A DNA stretch of 64,000 nucleotides, taken from assembly GCA_023091665.1 (NCBI GenBank), contig JALJCQ010000026.1:806001-870000 (forward strand), given 5' to 3'. The notes beneath the pieces are model-generated. The model searched no databases. It was not told where the DNA came from and saw only the letters and a list, made by a program, of their open reading frames with translations. Every line of letters begins with the position of its first letter. The stretch's first letter is position 1. The position numbers and the translations under genes were made by a program. Origin of the DNA: Pythium myriotylum (taxonomy: Eukaryota > Oomycota > Peronosporomycetes > Pythiales > Pythiaceae). Of the stretch, positions 10,639 through 20,604 are shown in pieces.

Positions 10639-11920
10639 ACAAGCTCTTTCTTCGTCGTCGTTTCTTCACGACCATGATGGAAGAAGGTGACGATGTGCTC
10701 ACGCACATCAACAAGCTCAAGACCCTGGCCGAGCAACTCGACGCAGTCGGCGCTCCGGTCAGCGAAGACGACTTGGTGATCACGCTTCTCGGCAGTCTCA
10801 GCGAGTCGTACCAGTTCCTCATCACGGCGTTGGAGTCGCGTGTCGATGCGCTCACGTGGGAACTCGTGACGTCTCGGCTGCTCCAAGAAGACATGAAGCG
10901 CAAGGAGCAAGGTGGCGACGGAGCTACGCTTGGCCAAGCGTTCATGACAAGTGACGCGAAGCCTAAGGGCCGTGCAGTCAAGAAGACTGGCACGTGCAAC
11001 TACTGCGGCAAGATCGGTCATTGGGCCGCGGAGTGCCACTCGCGTGTCAAGGACAACGGCAACGGCAACGGCAACTCCAGCGGCAACGGCAACGGCAACG
11101 GTTCCAGCGAGCGAACCTTGCGCGAGATGAAGACCCCGGCGAGTACCTGTTCTCGTTCGGGAAGACCCAAGGCAAGTCGAGTCAATCCACGGCGTGGTTG
11201 GTCGACTCGGGTGCGACTCAGCACATGTCGCAAACCAAGCAGTTCATGATGAACTACAGGAAGATTGACCCAGTCGATGTGCATCTGGCCGATGATGGCA
11301 CAGTCCAAGCGGTTGGCGTGGGAGACATTCTCATGTCGATGGAGACTCCAAGCGGTGTCAAGAAGGGTTTGCTCACCAACGTGTGGCATATCCCCAAGCT
11401 CAGCCGCAACCTGTTCTCGGTCGGAAGATTCACGGAGGACGTTGCTCCCGTGACGTTCGACAAGGACGGTTGCTTCGTCGTGCTCAAGGGCGTCAAGCGG
11501 ACCATCGGCACTCGAATCGGCAAGGGTCTGTTCAAGCTCAACATGTCTCCAGTGTCGACTGAAGCAGCCCACGCCGCCAGTACAAGACGAGGTCGCGCCA
11601 TGTCCAAGTCGTACCTGTGGCACCTCCGACTCGGTCACATCGGCTTCAGTGGTCTCGAAGCCATCGTCAAGAAGGACCTCGCCGACGGACTCGATATCGG
11701 GTCTGTGCAGGAGCGGGAGGTCTGTGAAGGCTGTGCACTCGGCAAGCTGACTCGCGTCAAGTTCCAGTCGGGCACGACCAAGCGGTCTGCGAATCTGCTT
11801 GACGTCGTGTACAGCGATGTGACCGGCCCCATGAAGACTCCGACTTTCGGCGGCATGAAGTACTTCGCCACGTTCGCCGACGACAAGTCTCGACTGTGCA
11901 AGTTGTACCTGATGCGGTCC
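10639..11920 (+). pseudogene. Copia D, first part: Gag C-terminus, protease, integrase N-terminus
   Basis: It starts in the middle of Gag, continues through the zinc knuckle and the same -1 frame change as in C and E, then protease (DSGATQHMS). Unlike C and E it keeps the integrase zinc finger (HLRLGH ... CEGC) and the first core Asp (YSDVTGPM). It stops at 11920 where E is inserted; the coding sequence resumes at 16446 after the duplicated target GGTCC. D is the only copy here that shows the integrase region deleted from C and E. Confidence 0.9.
11916..11920 (+). repeat. Target-site duplication GGTCC (left copy)
   Basis: GGTCC immediately left of element E, repeated at 16441-16445 on its right. 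Five bases is usual for copia integrase. One GGTCC would be present in the uninterrupted integrase frame of D. Confidence 0.93.
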
Positions 11921-12279
11921 TGTTGGAAGGTCGCTTGGTTGGTGGGATGCAAAATGCAAAGTGAATTGATCGGGACTTAGTTCGCTGCTGCTACCTCTAA
12001 GCCGTCTGTGTGTGTCCTACGCTACCGTAATCAAATGTATGTCCTACCTATCGTAAACATATGCAAACATAAAGTGACTTCGTGGATACTTCAACGAAGT
12101 CGATGGGTGGCACTGGATTCAAACCAGAACCAGACGGAGAATCTTCCACATGTCGAATCTTCCACATGTCGAATCTTCCACGGAGAATCTTCTGCAGGAG
12201 AATCTTCTACAGCCGAGCTTCAACTGCCGAGCTTCAACTGGAATGATGACGCTGGGTTCGAGGCGCATCATCTTCAACA
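11921..12279 (-). repeat. 3' LTR of element E
   Basis: Reverse-oriented 359-bp LTR, TGTTG...CAACA. It is followed on the right by the complement of the purine tract (CTCCCCCTC). HSE-like units at 12139-12207. No difference from the LTR at 16082-16440 was seen. Confidence 0.96.
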
Positions 12280-15200
12280 CTCCCCCTCGACTCGACCGCG
12301 TCTTGAACACCAAGCTTGGTGCGGAGCACGTCGAACTGGACCGCGGGGATCGGCTTGGTCATGATGTCGGCAAGCATGTCTTGGGTCGGGCAATACTGCA
12401 GACACACTTGGCCGTCCTCGACCTTCTCACGAACGAAGTGGTAGCGAATGTCGATGTGCTTGGTGCGCTTGTGGAACTCAGGGTTCTTGGTCAACGCGAT
12501 CGCACCTTGGTTGTCTTCGTGCACCGTGAGCGCTTGGTCACTTGCAACTTCGCCGAGTTCGCACAGGAACGCCTTGAGCCACACGGCTTCTTGGATCGCT
12601 TCCGATAGAGCCATGTACTCTGCTTCGGTCGAGGAGAGGGCGACAGTTCGCTGCTTCTTGCTGCGCCAGCTGATGCATCCGCCGTTGAGCATGAACACGT
12701 AGCCGCTGGTGCTTCGACGTGACTCGATGTCGCCAGCCCAGTCGGCGTCGGAGTAGCCGACCAGTCTTCCGTCGTTCGATGCCGAGAACTGCAGGCCGTA
12801 CGTCGGAGTCGCTTGCAGATACCGGAGCACACGCTTGAGAGCTTGCCAGTGTGTTGGACACGGGTCCGCGGCGAACTGGCTGAGTGTGCCGACTGCCGCT
12901 GCGAGGTCTGGTCGAGTGCCGACCACGAGGTACATGAGTGCGCCGACTGCACTTCGGTACGGCACGTTCTTCATGGTGTCTTCGTGCTTGCAACCACCTT
13001 CGCACATGGCCTTGGTCAGCTTGAGTCCGGGGTCTTGAGGAGTCCTCACTGGTTTGCAGTCTTGCATGCCGAACTTGGTCAGGATCGACTGCAGGAACTT
13101 GGTCTGCCGCATGGTCACGTCGCCGGACTTGGGGTCTTGATCAACTTCCATGCCGAGGCAGTACTTGAGTTCGCCGAGGTCCGACATCTCGAAGCGTTCG
13201 CTGAGTGCACGCTTGGTCGCCGTGAGCAACTCGAGGCTGTTGCAGGCGAGGATGAGGTCGTCGACGTAGATCACCACGAAGATCATCGCTGAGCCGCTCC
13301 GCTTGACGTACACGCAGTGGTCCATCTCGCACTTGGTGAAGCCGACCTTGCGCATGAAGGCGTCGATCGTCTGGTTCCACATGCGTGGTGACTGCTTGAG
13401 ACCGTAGAGCGAGCGCTTGAGCTTGCACACGTAGTCGGGGTGGCGCTGGTCGACGAAGCCTTCGGGCTGCTTCATGTAGATTTCTTCGTCGAGGTTGCCG
13501 TTCAGGAACGCCGTCTTGACATCCATCTGATGGATCATGAGCTTGTGTCGAGCGGCGATGCTGAGGATGGTGCGGATCGACGTGAACTTGGCGACGGGTG
13601 CGAACGTCTCTTCGAAGTCGATGCCGTACTTCTGCAGGAACCCCTTGGCAACGAGTCGAGCCTTGTACCGTTCGACGAGTCCTTCGGCGGTTTCCTTGAC
13701 CTTGAACACCCACTTGCTGGTGATGGCCTTGCGTCCGGCTGGCAAAGGGACTAGGTCCCAGGTCTCGTTCTTCTTGAGCGACTCGAGCTCGGAGTCGCAG
13801 GCTTCCTTCCAGTTGCTGGCGTCGTCGGATTCCATCGCCGACTTGAACGATGTCGGCAACTCTCCCCCTGAATTCACGACGAGAGCAAATTCTTCGTAAT
13901 CCTGGTCTTCTCCCCCTTGTTCTTGCACGTCTTCGCCTTCTTCATCTTGATCTTCTACGCCTTCCTCTTCGATCGACGTGAGCAGTGCAGACAGATCTTC
14001 GAGCGATGTCCTTGGACCTTGCGTGGGTGGTGGAGTCGCACCACTTGTGCGTCCAACACGTCCGTAGCGCTTCTCAACTGGCGGTTCAGCCAGGTTCTCG
14101 AGCGAGTGCGTGCGAGAGTGGCGCTTGGACCCTGGTGCGTAGTCGACATTCGGCTGCTGGGCCGATGCTGGTGCTGCTGGACGCTGCGACCGCTGGCCCT
14201 GTTGCCACTCCGGTCGCTCGTAGCTGCGCTGACTTGGTGCTGGTGAGGCTGGCTGCTCACCCATGTCTTCATCATCTTGGTTGTCGGTTGCTTCATCTTG
14301 ATCCTCATCATCTTCATCGTCGCGGAACTCGACGGACTTGCTCCAGGGTTCTTCGCGCTTACCATCGTCGAACGTGTCTTCCATGAACTGTGCGTCTCGA
14401 CTGATCACGATCCGGCCGGTTGCGATTTCTTCAAACCGATACGCCTTCTCGTGGTCCGAGTAGCCGAGGAACCGACACAAGATGGCTCGGGCGTCGAACT
14501 TCGACCGCTTCTCCTTGGGCACGTGGACGTACGCATGGCAGCCGAACACCTTGAAGTTGGCGAGCAAGGGCTTCTTCCCGTACCATTCTTCGTACGGCGA
14601 CTTGTACAAGTCTTGAGCGCGGGTCGGAAGTCGGTTGCGAACTTCGACTGCAGTCATGACGGCTTCGCCCCAGTACTCGTCGGACAAGTTGGCATGGTGG
14701 AGCTTGCAACGACCACACTCACCGATGGTTCGGTTCATGCGCTCCGCCACACCGTTCAACTGAGGCGTGTATGGCGGCGTGAGCTGCTTCAGTCGACACT
14801 GGAGACATGTTGAGCTTGAACAGACCCTTGCCGATTCGAGTGCCGATGGTCCGCTTGGCGCCCTTGAGCACGACGAAGCAACCGTCCTTGTCGAACGTCA
14901 CGGGAGCAACGTTCTCCGTGAATCTTCCGACCGAGAACAGGTTGCGGCTGAGCTTGGGGATATGCCACACGTTGGTGAGCAAACCCTTCTTGACACCGCT
15001 TGGAGTCTCCATCGACATGAGAATGTCTCCCACGCCAACCGCTTGGACTGTGCCATCGTCGGCCAGATGCACGTCGACTGGGTCGATCTTCCTGTAGTTC
15101 ATCATGAACTGCTTGGTTCGCGACATGTGCTGAGTCGCACCCGAGTCGACCAACCACGCCGTGGATTGACTCGACTTGCCTTGGGTCTTCCCGAACGAGA

Positions 15201-16077
15201 ACAGGTACTCGCCGGGGTCTTCATCTCGCGCAAGGTTCGCTCGCTGGAACCGTTGCCGTTGCCGTTGCCGCTGGAGTTGCCGTTGCCGTTGCCGTTGTCC
15301 TTGACACGCGAGTGGCACTCCGCGGCCCAATGACCGATCTTGCCGCAGTAGTTGCACGTGCCAGTCTTCTTGACTGCACGGCCCTTAGGCTTCGCGTCAC
15401 TTGTCATGAACGCTTGGCCAAGCGTAGCTCCGTCGCCACCTTGCTCCTTGCGCTTCATGTCTTCTTGGAGCAGCCGAGACGTCACGAGTTCCCACGTGAG
15501 CGCATCGACACGCGACTCCAACGCCGTGATGAGGAACTGGTACGACTCGCTGAGACTGCCGAGAAGCGTGATCACCAAGTCGTCTTCGCTGACCGGAGCG
15601 CCGACTGCGTCGAGTTGCTCGGCCAGGGTCTTGAGCTTGTTGATGTGCGTGAGCACATCGTCACCTTCTTCCATCATGGTCGTGAAGAAACGACGACGAA
15701 GAAAGAGCTTGTTGGCGAGGCTCTTCTTCTCGAAGTGTTCTTCCAGTCTTGACCATGCATCTTGCGCACCACTCGCCGACCGAACCAGCGGGAGCTGCGT
15801 GCGAGTCTTCCATCGCGAGACAGATCATCGCGAGCGCCTTGCGAGACTTCTTCTTGAAGAGGGCTCGGTCCGCGTCGGTCTGGCACTGCTCGAGTTTGAC
15901 CTCACCACAGACAACTTCCCAGACGTCGCGTTCTTCGAGCACCATCTGCATCTTGAACTTCCATGTGTGGAAGTTGGTTCCGTCGAACTTGTTGATGCGA
16001 GCTGGGGTGGTCGAATCCATGGCGAAGGCTGGGGAGGCGAAGTCGGTGGAGGCAGAGTCGGCTGGGCTTGGGCTCAT
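12234..16077 (-). pseudogene. Copia E gag-pol with intact RT/RNase H but broken Gag and deleted integrase
   Basis: Gag starts at 16077 within the primer-binding site. The 4-base duplication in Gag, the -1 shift before protease and the protease-to-integrase-C-terminus fusion match element C. From about 14765 down to the stop at 12234 a single open frame of some 840 codons covers the integrase C-terminus, acidic linker, reverse transcriptase (YVDD, with Trp kept in the QSPRMW motif) and RNase H. The enzyme part is thus open while Gag and integrase are not. The name pseudogene is used because the gag-pol unit as a whole cannot be read. Confidence 0.92.
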
Positions 16078-16081
16078 AACG

Positions 16082-16440
16082 TGTTGGAAGGTCGCTTGGT
16101 TGGTGGGATGCAAAATGCAAAGTGAATTGATCGGGACTTAGTTCGCTGCTGCTACCTCTAAGCCGTCTGTGTGTGTCCTACGCTACCGTAATCAAATGTA
16201 TGTCCTACCTATCGTAAACATATGCAAACATAAAGTGACTTCGTGGATACTTCAACGAAGTCGATGGGTGGCACTGGATTCAAACCAGAACCAGACGGAG
16301 AATCTTCCACATGTCGAATCTTCCACATGTCGAATCTTCCACGGAGAATCTTCTGCAGGAGAATCTTCTACAGCCGAGCTTCAACTGCCGAGCTTCAACT
16401 GGAATGATGACGCTGGGTTCGAGGCGCATCATCTTCAACA
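16082..16440 (-). repeat. 5' LTR of element E
   Basis: Reverse-oriented 359-bp LTR; the primer-binding site lies on its left side (reverse of CGTTATGAGCCC). HSE-like units at 16300-16368. By eye identical to the LTR at 11921. Confidence 0.96.
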
Positions 16441-16445
16441 GGTCC
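16441..16445 (+). repeat. Target-site duplication GGTCC (right copy)
   Basis: Second copy of the 5-bp target at 11916-11920. The integrase reading of D continues from here. Confidence 0.93.
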
Positions 16446-18828
16446 AAGGACGAAGTCTACGACAAGTTCGTCGAGTTCGTCAACTGGGCCGAGAACCAGA
16501 CCGGTCGTCGAGTCAAGGTGCTTCGAACCGACGGCGGCGGCGAGTACCAGTCGGCCAAACTTGCCAAGTTCTGCCGCAAGCGTGGCATCGGCACTCGAAT
16601 CGGCAAGGGTCTGTTCAAGCTCAACATGTCTCCAGTGTCGACTGAAGCAGCTCACGCCGCCATACACGCCTCAGTTGAACGGTGTGGCGGAGCGCATGAA
16701 CCGAACCATCGGTGAGTGTGGTCGTTGCAAGCTCCACCATGCCAACTTGTCCGACGAGTACTGGGGCGAAGCCGTCATGACTGCAGTCGAAGTTCGCAAC
16801 CGACTTCCGACCCGCGCTCAAGACTTGTACAAGTCGCCGTACGAAGAATGGTACGGGAAGAAGCCCTTGCTCGCCAACTTCAAGGTGTTCGGCTGCCATG
16901 CGTACGTCCACGTGCCCAAGGAGAAGCGGTCGAAGTTCGACGCCCGAGCCATCTTGTGTCGGTTCCTCGGCTACTCGGACCACGAGAAGGCGTATCGGTT
17001 TGAAGAAATCGCAACCGGCCGGATCGTGATCAGTCGAGACGCACAGTTCATGGAAGACACGTTCGACGATGGTAAGCGCGAAGAACCCTGGAGCAAGTCC
17101 GTCGAGTTCCGCGACGATGAAGATGATGAGGATCAAGATGAAGCAACCGACAACCAAGATGATGAAGACATGGGTGAGCAGCCAGCCTCACCAGCACCAA
17201 GTCAGCGCAGCTACGAGCGACCGGAGTGGCAACAGGGCCAGCGGTCGCAGCGTCCAGCAGCACCAGCATCGGCCCAGCAGCCGAATGTCGACTACGCACC
17301 AGGGTCCAAGCGCCACTCTCGCACGCACTCGCTCGAGAACCTGGCTGAACCGCCAGTTGAGAAGCGCTACGGACGTGTTGGACGCACAAGTGGTGCGACT
17401 CCACCACCCACGCAAGGTCCAAGGACATCGCTCGAAGATCTGTCTGCACTGCTCACGTCGATCGAAGAGGAAGGCGTAGAAGATCAAGATGAAGAAGGCG
17501 AAGACGTGCAAGAACAAGGGGGAGAAGACCAGGATTACGAAGAATTTGCTCTCGTCGTGAATTCAGGGGGAGAGTTGCCGACATCGTTCAAGTCGGCGAT
17601 GGAATCCGACGACGCCAGCAACTGGAAGGAAGCCTGCGACTCCGAGCTCGAGTCGCTCAAGAAGAACGAGACCTGGGACCTAGTCCCTTTGCCAGCCGGA
17701 CGCAAGGCCATCACCAGCAAGTGGGTGTTCAAGGTCAAGGAAACCGCCGAAGGACTCGTCGAACGGTACAAGGCTCGACTCGTTGCCAAGGGGTTCCTGC
17801 AGAAGTACGGCATCGACTTCGAAGAGACGTTCGCACCCGTCGCCAAGTTCACGTCGATCCGCACCATCCTCAGCATCGCCGCTCGACACAAGCTCATGAT
17901 CCATCAGATGGATGTCAAGACGGCGTTCCTGAACGGCAACCTCGACGAAGAAATCTACATGAAGCAGCCCGAAGGCTTCGTCGACCAGCGCCACCCGGAC
18001 TACGTGTGCAAGCTCAAGCGCTCGCTCTACGGTCTCAAGCAGTCGCCCCGCATGAGGAACCAGACCATCGACGCCTTCATGCGCAAGGTCGGCTTCACCA
18101 AGTGCGAGATGGACCACTGCGTGTACGTCAAGCGGAGCGGCTCAGCGATGATCTTCGTGGTGATCTACGTCGACGACCTCATCCTCGCCTGCAACAGCCT
18201 CGAGTTGCTCACGGCGACCAAGCGTGCACTCAGCGAACGCTTCGAGATGTCGGACCTCGGCGAACTCAAGTACTGCCTCGGCATGGAAGTTGATCAAGAC
18301 CCCAAGTCCGGCGACGTGACCATGCGGCAGACCAAGTTCCTGCAGTCGATCCTGACCAAGTTCGGCATGCAAGACTGCAAACCAGTGAGGACTCCTCAAG
18401 ACCCCGGACTCAAGCTGACCAAGGCCATGTGTGAAGGTGGTTGCAAGCACGAAGACACCATGAAGAACGTGCCGTACCGAAGTGCAGTCGGCGCACTGAT
18501 GTACCTCATGGTCGGCACTCGACCAGACCTCGCAGCGGCAGTCGGCACACTCAGCCAGTTCGCCGCGGACCCGTGTCCAACACACTGGCAAGCTCTCAAG
18601 CGTGTGCTCCGGTATCTGCAAGCGACTCCGACGTACGGCCTGCAGTTCTCGGCATCGAACGACGGAAGACTGGTCGGCTACTCCGACGCCGACTGGGCTG
18701 GCGACATCGAGTCACGTCGAAGCACCAGCGGCTACGTGTTCATGCTCAACGACGGATGCATCAGCTGGCGCAGCAAGAAGCAGCGAACTGTCGCCCTCTC
18801 CTCAGCCGAAGCAGAGTACATGGCTTTT
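16446..18828 (+). pseudogene. Copia D, second part: integrase core, RT, truncated RNase H
   Basis: It continues the integrase core of D, including TDGGGEY. At about 16586 it switches into a second copy of the protease tail ([14 protein letters not shown]), followed by the same protease/integrase junction as in C and E. It then runs through the integrase C-terminus, acidic linker and RT (YVDD; Arg instead of Trp in the QSPRMW motif, as in C). RNase H stops after AEAEYMA at 18825, where LTR-end sequence begins. The mosaic suggests template switching between a full-length and a deleted RNA. Confidence 0.9.
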
Positions 18829-19327
18829 TCACTTTGCATTTTTCATCCCACCAACCAAGCGACCTTTCAACAGGTTATGAACCCAAGCCCAGCCGACGCT
18901 GCCTCCACCGACTTCGCCTCCCCAGCCTTCGCCATGGATTCGACCACGCGTGAGCGCATCGTCACCTTCTTCCATCATGGTCGTGAAGAAACGACGACGA
19001 AGAAAGAGCTTGTTGGCAAGGCTCTTCTTCTCGAAGTGTTCTTCCAGTCTTGACCATGCATCTTGCGCACCACTCGCCGACCGGACCAGCGGGAGCTGCG
19101 TGCGAGTCTTCCATCGCGAGACAGATCATCGCGAGCGCCTTGCGAGACTTCTTCTTGAAAAGGGCTCGGTCCGCTTCGGTCTGGCACTGCTCGAGTTTGA
19201 CCTCTCCACAGACAACTTCCCAGACGTCGCGTTCTTCGAGCACCATCTGCATCTTGAACTTCCATGTGTGGAAGTTGGTTCCGTCGAACTTGTTGATGCG
19301 AGCTGCACATCAACAAGCTCAAGACCC
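18829..19327. mobile_element. Rearranged copia remnant with inverted gag
   Basis: In order: the last about 44 bases of an LTR (to 18872), a primer-binding site GGTTATGAACCC (18873-18884), the first about 70 bases of gag on the plus strand, then gag on the minus strand (about 18948-19304), then about 20 bases of gag on the plus strand again. It marks the right edge of the retrotransposon nest. The inverted gag carries the same internal frameshift as the other copies. Confidence 0.85.
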
Positions 19328-20097
19328 GTTCCTCGCCAATTTGGTCCCACAGCAAATAGACTTGAACTTAGTATGACCAGCACATTCCAGAACAGTGGAA
19401 ATTAAGGGACATCTGTCTCACACAAGGTTACTTTTTCCCAGTCTGTTGCCCACAAGTCAGAGAATCTCGATAGCAACACAACGCTATGAAATTGAGGAAG
19501 ATGATCACGTCCTCCACCTCGGCATAATGGCACGATCATCATTCGGCAGCGTTGGTGGTCCACAAAACCCCATCCCTCCATCATTTTTAGCTGACAAAGA
19601 AGAATGATTGTATGTTGACCCGGAATAACCTCATTTGATCAAGGTTATTTTAGCCCGATGTGCGAGAGTGGGATGGTGACCTTGAACGCCTTGTTGTGGT
19701 GTATGTTCGGGAGAGCATTGTGGAGAAGTCGTTTTATCTTGGTTTCATTATAGAAAGGTTGATGGTGGCCCGGTCCATGGACATTTCGGAACTGGCAGGA
19801 AGAAGAACGAACGTGCAAGTGTGTTGGTGCGATCGAGGTCGGCGTTATCAGCAAGAAAACGTATACACTTCTCCTGAGCGAAAGCCACGGAAGCGCGCTT
19901 ACTTCGAGAACGACCCTTGCCACCGCTGTACAGTGCAGTGACCGGTCAACCTTCGGCGTTATCCCTGACGTGTTACCGGAAGAATTTGTCTTTCGGCGTT
20001 TCTTTCATCAAAGGAAAGAATCACACGATCAAGGACACGGCCTGCCCCCGAAATCTGCGACCAGTGTGTCTGCTGGTCGTATTCTCCACTTATCTCC
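19328..20097. other. Unassigned stretch at the retrotransposon/gene boundary
   Basis: Lower-GC sequence with only short open frames on both strands (about 92 codons at 19645-19941). None has a recognisable motif or a plausible exon structure. No RNA gene was seen. Confidence 0.5.
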
Positions 20098-20604
20098 ATG
20101 ATGCCACGGTTCGCGATCGATGATGCTGAGAAGCCAGCCGCGAAACCAAGTTCAGCGATATCCGCGGTCGGAGCCTCATTCGGTGGGCTTCTTCAGACGC
20201 TCAAGCGCGGCAGGCCTGCTGACCATCGAACAACGCCTTCCTCATCTCCGTACAGAGTTTGTTCGAGTAGGGATCACGGGATCTCTAATGTCGAAGGCCT
20301 GTCAACATGTTCGATTTGTGGTGGGGACGATTCCTGGGACGTTTTGAGCGCTGACGCAGAAAGACCTGAGGATACCTTCGATGATTTCGACTTGGGTCCA
20401 CCTCCTCCTTCTCGTCCGGTGCTCATTCGGCAAAATGCAGTCGATGTTACTGCCGCGGCCGAAGCAAAACTTTCGAGTATGGTTTCGTCTCGTGAAGTCA
20501 GTGCTGCTGTGTTGACGACTGTTATGCCCACTCGTGGAGGTGGGGCTGCTGCAGTGGTGCTCCCACCTGTTTTCATTCGGCAATCTCTCAGGCGAGACAG
20601 TTAG
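20098..20604 (+). CDS. Hypothetical protein (168 aa)
   Basis: ATG at 20098 (ATGATG), stop at 20604. I do not recognise it. The product has a Ser/Thr/Pro-rich N-terminal half, a lone CSICGGDD motif at about residue 70, an acidic DDFDLG patch followed by PPPPSRP, and two similar elements, RPVLIRQ and PPVFIRQ, near residues 108 and 159. Third-position use looks coding-like. It stands alone between transposon sequence and the HSF gene and has no confirmed splice sites, so it may be a fragment of a larger gene or a decayed one. Confidence 0.35.
   Translation: MMPRFAIDDAEKPAAKPSSAISAVGASFGGLLQTLKRGRPADHRTTPSSSPYRVCSSRDHGISNVEGLSTCSICGGDDSWDVLSADAERPEDTFDDFDLGPPPPSRPVLIRQNAVDVTAAAEAKLSSMVSSREVSAAVLTTVMPTRGGGAAAVVLPPVFIRQSLRRDS

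Larger units (their letters stand above)
11921..16440 (-). mobile_element. Copia element E, complete, recent insertion into D
   Basis: 4520-bp minus-strand element with both LTRs (16082-16440 is 5', 11921-12279 is 3'), primer-binding site and purine tract, flanked by GGTCC on both sides. By eye the two LTRs are identical over 359 bp, which points to a very recent insertion. It lies inside the integrase of D. Its own internal region carries the shared Gag frameshifts and the integrase deletion, so it must have been integrated by proteins from another element. Confidence 0.96.
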
